Origin: CAWGJC01 sp965276665
GTDB lineage: Bacteria; Pseudomonadota; Alphaproteobacteria; Acetobacterales; Acetobacteraceae
Direction: 5' to 3'
DNA length: 64,000 nt
Assembly (NCBI GenBank): GCA_965276665.1
Contig: OZ255620.1
Coordinates: 4,030,001 to 4,094,000, forward strand
Below, piece after piece: positions 17,118 to 25,597 of this stretch. Within the stretch, counting starts at the first letter, position 1. Every line of letters begins with the position of its first letter. Both the position numbers and the translations under genes were made by a program. The notes under the pieces are model-generated. The model had not been told where the DNA came from. It saw nothing but the letters and a program-made list of their open reading frames with translations, and searched no databases.

Positions 17118-18061
17118 CATCGCCGGCGATGGTCGCCGCAATGTCCGGGCCGCGGGAACGCCGGCGCAGGCCGCTTTCCGCGACCGGCGGCGACCGACTG
17201 ATGGCCTATGCCCTGCTCGCGCCGGCGCTGCTCGCGGTGCTGCTTCTGGTTCTCTATCCGCTCGGGCGCGTGGTCGATATCAGCCTGCGCCTCGGCCGGA
17301 CGATGAATGTCGCGCGGATCGACCGCCAGCCGTTCGGCCTCGGGAATTACCAGTCCATGCTTGCCGATCCGGTGTTCTGGCAGGATTGCGGCACCACCGC
17401 GATCTACGTGCTCGGCAGCGTCTTGGTGGCCTCGGTGATCGGGCTGGCGACCGCGCTGGCGCTCGATGTGCATTTCCCGGGCCGCCGGCTGTTCCGCACC
17501 TTGCTTCTGCTGCCCTGGGCGGTGCCGGGGATCGTCGCCAGCATCGTGTTCCGCTGGATGTTCGACGGGTCGTTCGGCGTGATCAACGCAATCCTGCGCC
17601 GGCTGTCGGTGACCGGCGGCGACATCGCCTGGTTCGCCGATGGCCGCACCGCGCTGGCCGCGGTGATGGTGCCGACGGTGTGGAAGGCCTATCCGCTGAT
17701 CACGCTCACTTTGCTCGCGGCCTTGCAGACCATTCCGGGCGAGCTCTACGAGGCGGCCGAGGTGGACGGCGCCTCCGCGCTCGGGCGCTTCCGCTACGTG
17801 ACCTGGCCGGGCATCGCGGCGGCGGCGATGCTCTCCTCGCTGATCACCGCATTGTGGATCTTCCGCGATATCGACATCGTGTTCGCCGCGACCGGCGGCG
17901 GCCCGGCGCGGGCGACCGAGACATTGGCGCTGCATGTCTATGACGAGGCGTTCCAGTTCTTCCGCATGGGATCGGCGACCGCGGTCGGCGTGGTGATGGT
18001 GGTGCTCGCGCTGATCGCCTCCTCGGTCTGCATCGCGATCGCCGGGCGGCAGCGGCTGTGA
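17114..18061 (+). CDS. CUT1-type ABC permease (MalF-like)
   Basis: The 315-residue protein has six predicted membrane helices, beginning MAYALLAPALLAVLLLVLYPLG, and the conserved cytoplasmic EAA loop (LYEAAEVDGASALGRFRYVTWPGI) that docks to the ATPase. It is the first of the paired inner-membrane permeases of this importer. It overlaps the binding-protein stop by ATGA. No ATPase gene is in this operon. Confidence 0.9.
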   Translation: MTSPAMVAAMSGPRERRRRPLSATGGDRLMAYALLAPALLAVLLLVLYPLGRVVDISLRLGRTMNVARIDRQPFGLGNYQSMLADPVFWQDCGTTAIYVLGSVLVASVIGLATALALDVHFPGRRLFRTLLLLPWAVPGIVASIVFRWMFDGSFGVINAILRRLSVTGGDIAWFADGRTALAAVMVPTVWKAYPLITLTLLAALQTIPGELYEAAEVDGASALGRFRYVTWPGIAAAAMLSSLITALWIFRDIDIVFAATGGGPARATETLALHVYDEAFQFFRMGSATAVGVVMVVLALIASSVCIAIAGRQRL

Positions 18062-18900
18062 ACGACCGCGCTTCGCGCTGGCGCGGGCGGTTCTGCCTGC
18101 TCGTCGTGCTGGTCTCGGCGGTGTTCGTGCTGTTTCCGATCTACTGGATGGTGATGACCGCGATCATGCCGACCGCGGACATCCTCTCGCGCACCCCGCC
18201 ACTGCTCCCGCATCCGAGCTCGATGCGCTTCGCGGCGTTCTCCAGCGTGTTCCAGCGCCGGCCCTTCCTGCTCTGGACGCTGAACAGCCTCATCGTCGGC
18301 GGCGCGTCCACGATCATCAGCCTGGCCGCTTCTTCGCTCGCCGGGTACAGCCTGTCGCGCTGGTCGTTCCCGGGCTTGCGGATCGCCGGCGCGGCGCTGC
18401 TGCTCGGCAAGATCGCGCCGCCCAGCCTGGTGATCATTCCGCTGTTCATCGCCTTCAGCACGACGGGATTGCTCGACACCTATCCCGGGCTGGTGCTCGC
18501 GAATGTCTCAACCGGCGTGCCGCTCGCGACCTGGCTGATGAAGGGGTTTTTCGACCGCATCCCGCGCGAGGTCGAGCAGGCGGCGATGATCGATGGCTGC
18601 ACGCGCTTCGGCGCGCTCTGGCACGTGATCCTGCCGCTGACGCGCCCGGGCCTCGCGAGCTGCGCCGTCTACCTCATGCTGACGAGCTGGTCGGAATTCG
18701 TGTTCGGGCGGACGCTGATGACGAGCCCGTCGCATCGGGTGCTGACGGTCGGGCTGCAGAGCTTTGCCGGCGAATACCAGGTGGACTGGGCGGGATTGAT
18801 GGCGGCGGGCACGCTGACCTTGATCCCGATCGTGGTGCTGTTCGTGCTGCTCGAACCATTCCTGATCAGCGGCATGTCCAAGGGAGCGCTGGCGAATTGA
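18058..18900 (+). CDS. CUT1-type ABC permease (MalG-like)
   Basis: The 280-residue protein has six membrane helices and the EAA loop (VEQAAMIDGCTRFGALWHVILPL). It pairs with the preceding permease to form the transport channel. It begins with GTG overlapping the upstream stop (GTGA). The next gene is an enzyme rather than an ATPase, so the energising subunit must come from elsewhere, as happens with shared MsmK/UgpC-like ATPases. Confidence 0.9.
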   Translation: MNDRASRWRGRFCLLVVLVSAVFVLFPIYWMVMTAIMPTADILSRTPPLLPHPSSMRFAAFSSVFQRRPFLLWTLNSLIVGGASTIISLAASSLAGYSLSRWSFPGLRIAGAALLLGKIAPPSLVIIPLFIAFSTTGLLDTYPGLVLANVSTGVPLATWLMKGFFDRIPREVEQAAMIDGCTRFGALWHVILPLTRPGLASCAVYLMLTSWSEFVFGRTLMTSPSHRVLTVGLQSFAGEYQVDWAGLMAAGTLTLIPIVVLFVLLEPFLISGMSKGALAN

Positions 18901-20099
18901 GCGCGGGCGCGGCGCCCGGCGAGGAACGGATCGCGCGCATAGAAGCCTGGGTCGTCACCATCCCGCGCGACACGCCGTATCTGGGGCCGGCGACCGGCGA
19001 GGAAGCGCCGAATGCGCAGGGCTATCTCGTGCGACGCGGCAATCGCACCGTCTATCCCATCACCGACCGCTCGATCCTGTTGAAGGCCACCACCGCTTCG
19101 GGAGTGGTCGGCTGGGGCGAGACCTATGGTCTGGTGGCGCCGGGCGCCACCTGCGAGATCCTGCGCGATCTGCTGGTGCCGTTCACAATCGGGCGCGACC
19201 CGCGCGACCCCGCCGCCATCCACGAGGAGCTGCGCGACATGATGCGCGTGCGCGGCTGCGCCGGCGGGTATTACGGCGATGCGCTGGCCGCGCTCGACAT
19301 CGCGCTCTGGGATGTCGCGGCGCGGCTCGCCGGGCTGCCGCTCTGCCGGCTGCTCGGCGGCCGCCGGCGGGCGCGCATCCCCGCCTATCTCTCGGGCCTG
19401 CCCCGGCCGCGCCTCGCCGAGCGTGTCGAACTGGCGGTGGAATGGGCCGGGCGAGGGTTCCGCGCCTTCAAATTCGCCGCCGTGGTGAGCGAGGCGGGCG
19501 ATGTCGCGGAGCTCGCCGCGCTGCGCCGCGCGCTCGGGCCGGAGGCGCGCATCGCGGTCGATCTGCACTGGCGCCACGGCGCGGCGGAGGCGATCGCGCT
19601 CACCCGGCAGATGGCGCCGCACGATCCCTGGTTCGCCGAGGCGCCGGTGGCGCCCGAGGACATTGCCGGACTGCGCCAGGTCGCCCTGGCGAGCCCGGTG
19701 CCGATCGCCGCCGGGGAGGAGTGGTTCTCCGCGGCGGAGGCGGCGCAGCGGCTGGACGGGCTCGGTTTCGTGCAGCCGGAGATGGCGCATGCCGGCGTCA
19801 CCGAATTCGTCAGGATCGCCCGGCTGGCCGAGGCGCGGCATATCGGGGTGATGCCGCACGCGACCATCGGGCTCGGCGTGTTCCTCGCCGCCAGCCTGCA
19901 GGTCGCCGCGATGCTGCCCGGTCTCGCGCTGCACGAGTACCAGCACAGCGTGTTCGACCGCAATCTGCGCTTCATCGAGGGCGGAATGCGCATGGCGGCG
20001 GATTCCTATGTTCTTCCCGACGGGCCAGGCCTCGGCGTCACGCCGTCGGCGGATGTGTGGGCGCATGCCGAGCGGGCCTGGGCGGTCGATCCGGGCTGA
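18897..20099 (+). CDS. Enolase-superfamily (mandelate racemase/MLE) enzyme
   Basis: The 400-residue protein has Lys192 (FKFAAVV), Asp222 (VDLHWRH), Glu248 (AEAP), Glu274 (GEEW) and His321 (MPHATIG) in the expected order, so the acid-base and metal centre is complete. It differs from the other two paralogues in this window (Asp in place of Glu at the first ligand, longer N-terminal arm). It probably handles an isomeric sugar acid, or is a racemase for the same pathway (inference). The start is TTG at 18897, overlapping the permease stop (TTGA) and preceded by AAGGGAG; no ATG is available. Confidence 0.85.
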   Translation: MSAGAAPGEERIARIEAWVVTIPRDTPYLGPATGEEAPNAQGYLVRRGNRTVYPITDRSILLKATTASGVVGWGETYGLVAPGATCEILRDLLVPFTIGRDPRDPAAIHEELRDMMRVRGCAGGYYGDALAALDIALWDVAARLAGLPLCRLLGGRRRARIPAYLSGLPRPRLAERVELAVEWAGRGFRAFKFAAVVSEAGDVAELAALRRALGPEARIAVDLHWRHGAAEAIALTRQMAPHDPWFAEAPVAPEDIAGLRQVALASPVPIAAGEEWFSAAEAAQRLDGLGFVQPEMAHAGVTEFVRIARLAEARHIGVMPHATIGLGVFLAASLQVAAMLPGLALHEYQHSVFDRNLRFIEGGMRMAADSYVLPDGPGLGVTPSADVWAHAERAWAVDPG

Positions 20100-20101
20100 C
20101 A

Positions 20102-21199
20102 TCAGGGCCGGATCACCGTGAGCTGGAACGGGCCGGGATGCGCGGCTGCGTGGGCAACCGCCTGGTTCGCCGCGTCGAGCGCGAACTCGGTGACCTCGAA
20201 CAGATCGAGCGTCAGGAGACCGGCGCGGATCAGGCTCGCGAGGCGGATGACCGCGACGGGCGGATACATCCACTGTCCGAGAATCGTGATGCCGTTCCGC
20301 ATGATCCAGGGATAGGGCAGGTCGAGCCCCGCCCCACCGAGCATCCCGACGCCGCCCATCAGCACGATCCGTCCGTATGGCCGCACCGCCATCGCGGCGG
20401 CCCGCACCGGGATGGTGCTCGCCGAGGGCGGGAGCAGATCGAGCACGCAATCGATCGGGCCGGGCGTCGCCTGCCGCATCCGCTCGCGATCCGCCGCCTC
20501 GTCGCCGGTGAGCCGCACGGGCCGCACACGCGCGCCGAACCGGCGCACCAGATCGGCGAGCACCGCCTCGTTGCGGCCCGGTGCCACGACGCAGCCCGCG
20601 CCCATCGCCAGCGCGACGGCGACGCCGGCGACGCCGGCGCTGCCGTAATTCCCGGTGGCGCCGCTGACCAGCAGCGTCTCGCCCGCCTGCAGATTGGCCG
20701 CGAGCAGACCGCCATACGGCACCAGCAAAAGGTTCAGCGCGCACCATGCCCCCGCTGCCGCCGCGTCGATCGGGCCGATCCGGATGGCGTTCTCCGTCGG
20801 CACCATCATCCGTTCGGCGAAGGGCCCATGGCGGAAATGTTTTTGCAGGCGCAGGCCGCCCTCGCCGCGGGCGCTCCAGCCCTGCAGGGTGATGTCGGGG
20901 GAGAGCGCATCGTCGCGCGACCGCACGGTCGGGTCGCAACACACCCAGTCGCCGGCCGCGAGATGCGTCGCATCCGGCCCGGTGGCGCGCACGCGGCCGA
21001 TCGCGCCGGTGCCGGGCACCACGGGCAGGTCCAGCAGGTAGTTCCGGGCGCCGCTGAACACCTCGTTCGCATAGGGCAGCACGCCGGCGGCCACGACATC
21101 GACAATCACCTCGCCGGTGCCGAGCACCGGGTCGGGCATGGTCTCGACGGCGAGCGGCGTTCCGAACGCCTTCAGGATGGCGGCTTTCATGGGGGTCAT
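20102..21199 (-). CDS. Zinc-independent medium-chain dehydrogenase/quinone-oxidoreductase-like protein
   Basis: The 365-residue protein has the MDR fold: an N-terminal GroES-like domain (MKAAILKAFGTPLAVETMPDP) and a nucleotide domain with SGATGNYGSAGVAGVAVALAMG. The catalytic-zinc cysteine of alcohol dehydrogenases is replaced (VAAGVLPYANEVF), as in quinone oxidoreductase-like members. It probably reduces carbonyl or enone compounds with NAD(P)H. It converges on the enolase gene and is divergent from a broken MmyB-type regulator, a pairing that suggests the regulator once controlled it. Met4 is an alternative start. Confidence 0.85.
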   Translation of the reverse strand: MTPMKAAILKAFGTPLAVETMPDPVLGTGEVIVDVVAAGVLPYANEVFSGARNYLLDLPVVPGTGAIGRVRATGPDATHLAAGDWVCCDPTVRSRDDALSPDITLQGWSARGEGGLRLQKHFRHGPFAERMMVPTENAIRIGPIDAAAAGAWCALNLLLVPYGGLLAANLQAGETLLVSGATGNYGSAGVAGVAVALAMGAGCVVAPGRNEAVLADLVRRFGARVRPVRLTGDEAADRERMRQATPGPIDCVLDLLPPSASTIPVRAAAMAVRPYGRIVLMGGVGMLGGAGLDLPYPWIMRNGITILGQWMYPPVAVIRLASLIRAGLLTLDLFEVTEFALDAANQAVAHAAAHPGPFQLTVIRP

Positions 21200-21206
21200 G
21201 CTCCGG

Positions 21207-21296
21207 GGAATGCGGCCGGTCTTGGGCCGGCCTTTGGGAATACGGCCGGTCTTGGGCCGGCCTTTGGGAATACGGCCAGTCTGGCAGGCTTCCCGG
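21207..21296. repeat. 30-bp tandem repeat of small hairpins
   Basis: Two nearly identical 30 bp units (21207-21236 and 21237-21266, one base different) are followed by a degraded third unit to about 21296. Each good unit contains the inverted repeat GGCCGG-TCTTGGG-CCGGCC (21214-21232 and 21244-21262). The array occupies the gap just upstream of the MDR gene and in front of the broken regulator gene, so it could be a multi-copy operator, an attenuating hairpin series or simply a slippage product. Confidence 0.75.
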
Positions 21297-21352
21297 CCGC
21301 ATCCAGGCCCGGTATTATCCTGGGATCAGACGATCCCTCCCTGGCGAGGCGC

Positions 21353-22134
21353 ACGGCGACGGCGGACCCGAACCGAAGCGAGCTCGGCGATTTCCTCCGC
21401 TCGCGGCGGGAGCGGCTGAGCCCGAAATCGGTCGGCCTGCCGAGCGGGCGGCGGCGGCGGACGCCGGGCCTGCGGCGGGAGGAAGTGGCCGAGCTCGCCG
21501 GGATCGGGGTCGACTGGTATATCCGCCTGGAGCAGGGGCGGACGGTCAGCCCCTCCGTCACCACGGTCGACGCGCTGGCGCGCGCGCTGCGCCTCGGCAA
21601 GGCGGAACATGCCCATCTGCGGGCCATCGTGCGGAACCCGGACCGCCGCGCCTTTGCCCGCGAGAGCGTTCCCGACGCGATCCGGCGGCTGGTGGAACGC
21701 CTCGATCAGCCGGCCTGTGTCACCGGCCGCCGATGGGACGTTCTCGCCTGGAACAAGGCCGCCGCCGCGATCTTCGCCGATTTCGGCCGGATGGACGAGG
21801 CGGACCGCAACATCCTCCTCTACATGCTGACCGAGCCGGATACGCGCCGTCTCTTCGGTTCGGGCTGGGCCGCCGAGGCGAGGCGCATGGTCGCGCAGTT
21901 TCGCACGACCCACGACCTCTGGGCCGGCGACCCGCCTTCCTCGACCTCGTGGAGCGGCTTCGACACGCCAGTCCCGAATTCCCGATCTGGTGGGAGGCGC
22001 ACGACATCCGCAATGTCGCATCCGGCCGGAAATTGCTGGACCACCCGGCGCTTGGCCGGCTGCGCTTCGAGTATGCGAGCTTTCAGGCCAATGACGATCC
22101 CGCGCTCAAGCTGGTGATCTATACGCCGGTGTGA
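21353..22134 (+). pseudogene. MmyB-like helix-turn-helix regulator, frameshifted and without a normal start
   Basis: Homology-like content runs through two frames. Frame one gives SELGDFLRSRRERL, GRRRRTPGLRREEVAELAG (XRE-type helix-turn-helix) and the MmyB ligand domain through RTTHDLWAGDP. At about 21931-21934 the frame is lost; the continuation FLDLVERLRHASPEFPIWWE to LKLVIYTPV is found in another frame and ends at 22134. Restoring one C in the run GACCC(G) joins them into about 260 residues, the usual family length. There is also no ATG, GTG or TTG before the conserved N-terminus; ACG at 21353 sits where the family's ATG would be. Two independent defects favour a true pseudogene, but the homopolymer indel alone could be a sequencing error. 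Confidence 0.75.
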
Positions 22135-22928
22135 TGCGCGGCCGGTCCGTCCGCGATCGCCCGCGAGACGGAAGCGGCGGTGCGGCGCAATTCGGGTGCG
22201 AGCCGGGATGCGTCCTCCGGGCGGCAATTGCCGGAGACGACGCTGACGGCGAAGCTCGGCGCCTTGTGCTCGGCAGGCACCACGACGCCCATCGCCCAGA
22301 CATCGGGGCGCAGGAAGCTCGCCGTCATCGCGAAACCGCGCGTCTTGGCCTCCTCGACGCGTTGGCGCAGCAGCAACGGAGCGGCGCGATCGAACCGCCG
22401 ATAATGCGCGGTGTTGCGGCTGATCAGCGCATCGGCCGTCTCGGGCTCCATCGCGGCGAGCAGCGCCACGCCGCCGGCGCCGATTCCGATCGGCAGTCGC
22501 GTGCCGAGTTTCGCGAGCAGGCCGGAAAGGATCTCGGGCCCTTCCACCCGATCGATATAGACCGTCTCGGCACCGCTGCGGCGGCTCAGCACCACGCTTG
22601 CGCCGATGCTCTCGGCCAGCCGGCGGAGCGGCCGGTGGGCATGCACCCGCTCGGTATGGATATGCCCGGCGACCAGCCCGAGCTCGAAGATGCGTGAGCC
22701 CAGCCGATAGCGCTTGTCCGGTCGCTTCTGCAGAAAACCCTCATCGACCAGGCAGGCCAGCATGCGATGCGCCGTTGCTGGATCGAGACCGGTGCGTCCG
22801 ACGATCTCGGTCAGCCGCAACCCCTCCTGTTCGGCACATGCCATGCTGGACAGCAGCGCCAGCGCCTTGCGCAGGCTGCCGGTGCCCCGGATCGCGGTAT
22901 CCGCCGTCACTCGTCCTGCTCGTGGCAC
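22119..22928 (-). CDS. IclR family transcriptional regulator
   Basis: The 269-residue protein has an N-terminal winged helix (SLRKALALLSSMACAEQEGLRLTEIVGRTGLDPATAHRML) and a C-terminal GAF-like effector domain (GASVVLSRRSGAETVYIDRVEGPE; GVALLAAMEPE). IclR proteins bind aromatic or keto-acid effectors. It is divergent from the creatininase-GMC-dehydrogenase operon and probably controls it. GTG at 22928 is chosen since GAGGAG lies seven bases upstream and no ATG exists in the region. Its end overlaps the broken regulator by 16 bp. Confidence 0.87.
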   Translation of the reverse strand: MPRAGRVTADTAIRGTGSLRKALALLSSMACAEQEGLRLTEIVGRTGLDPATAHRMLACLVDEGFLQKRPDKRYRLGSRIFELGLVAGHIHTERVHAHRPLRRLAESIGASVVLSRRSGAETVYIDRVEGPEILSGLLAKLGTRLPIGIGAGGVALLAAMEPETADALISRNTAHYRRFDRAAPLLLRQRVEEAKTRGFAMTASFLRPDVWAMGVVVPAEHKAPSFAVSVVSGNCRPEDASRLAPELRRTAASVSRAIADGPAAHHTGV

Positions 22929-23147
22929 AGCGATGCTCCTCGCGGGTCTGGCTCCTCGCGCGACGCAATTCCTCCCTGGAGCGTTTGTCGCAAAAGAAAA
23001 GCGCTTCGCCTCCCGCCCGCGCAAGCGAATTCCCGGGCGGTCCTTCCACCGGTTGAAACGCAAGCGCCGCCGCGCCGGTGGCTTGCGGGTTGTCCACCCT
23101 CGAGGCGGGTGCTTTGCTTCTCCGTTCAATCGCAGTGGAGGCGCAAG
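22929..23147. promoter_or_regulatory. Divergent promoter region with nested inverted repeats
   Basis: The 219 bp gap between the IclR gene and the creatininase operon contains two nested perfect inverted repeats: CCACCGG (23046-23052) with CCGGTGG (23075-23081), and CGCAAGC (23059-23065) with GCTTGCG (23081-23087). These may be operator sites for the IclR protein. The ribosome site of the downstream gene (GGAGG) is at the right end. I see no gene in the gap. Confidence 0.35.
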
Positions 23148-23981
23148 GTGGGAGAGGTCACGCAACCGACCGGTCCCAAGCATCGGCTGCAGGACATGAG
23201 CTGGGCGGAGTTCCGCGACCGGCTCGCCGAGCATCCGGTGATGCTGCTGCCGATGGGCGCGCAGGAGGAGCAGGGGCCGAACGCGCCGATGGGCGATTTC
23301 GTGCTCGCTGAACGCATCGCCGATGCGGTCGCGCGCCGGACCGGCGCGGTGATGGCGCCGGTGCTGCCGTACGGTGATTCCGAATTCTTCCGCACCCTGC
23401 CGGGATGCATGAGCCTGCGGCCCGACACGCTTGTCGCCGTGGTGCGCGACCTCTGCGCCAGCCTGCTCGATCACGGACTGCGCCATCTTGTCATCCTGAA
23501 CGGCCAGACCAGCAACGCGCCGTCGCTCGATACGGCGACGCGCCTGCTGCGGAAGGAATACGGCGTGATGGTGCCCTGCATCCATCTGTGGCGGGTGTTC
23601 CCGGCCGACCGCTGGGCGAAGCTGCTGCCCGCCGAGGCGGCCGGCGTCCGCATCGGCCATGGCGGGGATCCGATCACCTCGGTGTTCCTGCATTACCATC
23701 CCGAGATGGCGCGCCCGGATCTGGTGCCGGAGCGGCGCCCTTGGAAGCAGGCGCTCGGCCTGCCGACACGCAGCGTCTCCTCGGTCGAATTCCGCGGCGT
23801 GCCGATCAGCCTGCCACTCGACATCGCGGGAATGACCGAGGATGGCGTGCTGTCCGGCGATTCGCGATTCTCCACCGCCGCGATCGGCCGCGAGATCGCC
23901 GAGCATGTCATCGATTTCGCCGCCGCTTTCGTCACGCATTTCCGCACCCAGGATCCATCGGCGGACGCGCCGCGGCGATGA
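23148..23981 (+). CDS. Creatininase family protein lacking metal-ligand histidines
   Basis: The 277-residue protein follows the creatininase fold signature but with changed metal sites. The usual E-Q-H-G-P-H motif reads EEQGPNAPMGD, so the histidine is Gln while the Glu and Asp stay. The usual NGHGGN reads NGQTSN. The HAGE-like motif is HGGDPITS. Creatininase-family enzymes are amidohydrolases with two metals; this one may bind a single metal or none. It starts at GTG with GGAGG six bases upstream. It leads an operon whose next gene, a GMC oxidoreductase, overlaps it by ATGA. Confidence 0.78.
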   Translation: MGEVTQPTGPKHRLQDMSWAEFRDRLAEHPVMLLPMGAQEEQGPNAPMGDFVLAERIADAVARRTGAVMAPVLPYGDSEFFRTLPGCMSLRPDTLVAVVRDLCASLLDHGLRHLVILNGQTSNAPSLDTATRLLRKEYGVMVPCIHLWRVFPADRWAKLLPAEAAGVRIGHGGDPITSVFLHYHPEMARPDLVPERRPWKQALGLPTRSVSSVEFRGVPISLPLDIAGMTEDGVLSGDSRFSTAAIGREIAEHVIDFAAAFVTHFRTQDPSADAPRR

Positions 23982-25597
23982 ACGAAAACCACGACTACCT
24001 TGTCATCGGCGCCGGGTCCGCCGGCTGCATCCTGGCCGCGCGGCTGAGCGAGGATCCGGGCATGCGGGTCTGGCTCGGCGAGGCGGGCGGCCCAGACCGC
24101 GATCCGCTGCTCGGCGTGCCCGGCCTGCTGTTCCGCACCTCCACCTCGCCGCGCTTCAACTGGAGCTACATGACCGAGCCGGAGCCCGGGCTCGGCGGCC
24201 GAAGACTGTTCTGGGCGCAGGGTCGCGTGCTCGGCGGCTCCAGCACGATCAACGGCATGATCTATATTCGCGGCCACCCGCGCGAATACGATCTTTGGCG
24301 GCAGGATGGCTGCGAGGGCTGGGGCTGGGACGACGTGCTGCCGCATTTCCGCGCGACGGAGCGCAACGAGCGCGGCGCGGGTCCGTATCACGGCGGCGAC
24401 GGACCGCTCCCGGTGACGCGCGGCGATCCGCGCCTGCCGATATGCGAGCTTTTCCTCGGCGCGATGCGGCGCGCGGGGCATTCCATCCTGGACGATTTCA
24501 ACGGCGGCAGCATGGACGGGTTCGGCCATTACGACCGCACCATCGGCGCCGGCACGCGGCAGAGCGTCGCGACGAGCTTCCTGCGCCCGGCGGCGGGGCG
24601 CCGCAACCTCACGGTCGAGACCCATGCCACCGTGCTGCGCGTGATCGTCGAGCACGGCCGCGCGCGCGGCATCGAGCTCTCGCGGAACGGCGCGCTGCAG
24701 CGCCTCTATGCCGAGCGCGAGATCATCCTGTGCGGCGGCGCGATCAATTCGGCGAAGCTCCTGATGCTGTCGGGCATCGGTCCGGCCGCGCATCTGCGCG
24801 CGCACGGCATCACCATCGTGCAGGATGCGCCGGGCGTCGGCGGCAATCTGCAGAACCATCTCTGCTACCGGATGCAATACGCCTGTTCCGCGCCGGTGAC
24901 CGCCTATCGCTACATGCATCCCGTGCGCGGCGCCGTTGCCTGCCTCGATTATGCGCTGCGCCGGCGCGGGATCCTGTCGCAGACCACGGTCGCGACCGGC
25001 GGTTTCCTGCGCACCGAACCCGGGCTCGAAATGCCGGATGCGCAGGTGCAGCTCGGCATCGGGCTGATCGGGAATGTCGGCGCGAGCGCATGGCAACGCC
25101 TGCCGCGGCGGGAGGGATTCACTCTCGTGGTCAATCAGGGCCGGCCGCATAGCCGCGGCACGGTGCGGCTGCGCTCGCCCGATCCCGCGGCACCGCCGGT
25201 GATCGCGCCGCGCTATCTGCACGATCGCCGCGATCTCGCATTGCTGATGCGCGCCGCCCGGCAGATGCGCGACCTGATGCGGGATGGCGAGCTCCGCCGG
25301 GTGATCAGCAAGGAGCTGGCGCCCGGCGCGGCGGCGGACAGCGATGCCGGGCTGGAGGCGGATATCCGCGCCCGCGCCAGCAACGCTTTTCATCCCGTCG
25401 GCACCTGCCGCATGGGTGGCGATGCGGAGTCGGTGGTCGATCCGAAGCTCCGCCTGCGCGGCATCGCGGGGCTGCGGGTCGCGGATGCCTCGATCATGCC
25501 GACGCTGATCAACGGCAACACCAATGCGGCGGCGATGATGATCGGCGAAAAGGCGGCGGCGATGCTGCGCGAAGCGGCCAGGGGAGAGAGCGCATGA
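23978..25597 (+). CDS. GMC family FAD-dependent oxidoreductase (choline dehydrogenase-like)
   Basis: The 539-residue protein has the N-terminal FAD-binding motif VIGAGSAGCILAARLSEDP, the GMC signatures (RVLGGSSTINGMIYIRG; GGAINSAKLLMLSGIGPA) and the catalytic His in NAFHPVGTCRMG with the partner Asn in NGNTNAAAMMIGEKAA. GMC enzymes oxidise alcohols to aldehydes or acids. No signal peptide is present, so it should be cytoplasmic or membrane-associated. It overlaps both neighbours by ATGA. Confidence 0.9.
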   Translation: MNENHDYLVIGAGSAGCILAARLSEDPGMRVWLGEAGGPDRDPLLGVPGLLFRTSTSPRFNWSYMTEPEPGLGGRRLFWAQGRVLGGSSTINGMIYIRGHPREYDLWRQDGCEGWGWDDVLPHFRATERNERGAGPYHGGDGPLPVTRGDPRLPICELFLGAMRRAGHSILDDFNGGSMDGFGHYDRTIGAGTRQSVATSFLRPAAGRRNLTVETHATVLRVIVEHGRARGIELSRNGALQRLYAEREIILCGGAINSAKLLMLSGIGPAAHLRAHGITIVQDAPGVGGNLQNHLCYRMQYACSAPVTAYRYMHPVRGAVACLDYALRRRGILSQTTVATGGFLRTEPGLEMPDAQVQLGIGLIGNVGASAWQRLPRREGFTLVVNQGRPHSRGTVRLRSPDPAAPPVIAPRYLHDRRDLALLMRAARQMRDLMRDGELRRVISKELAPGAAADSDAGLEADIRARASNAFHPVGTCRMGGDAESVVDPKLRLRGIAGLRVADASIMPTLINGNTNAAAMMIGEKAAAMLREAARGESA

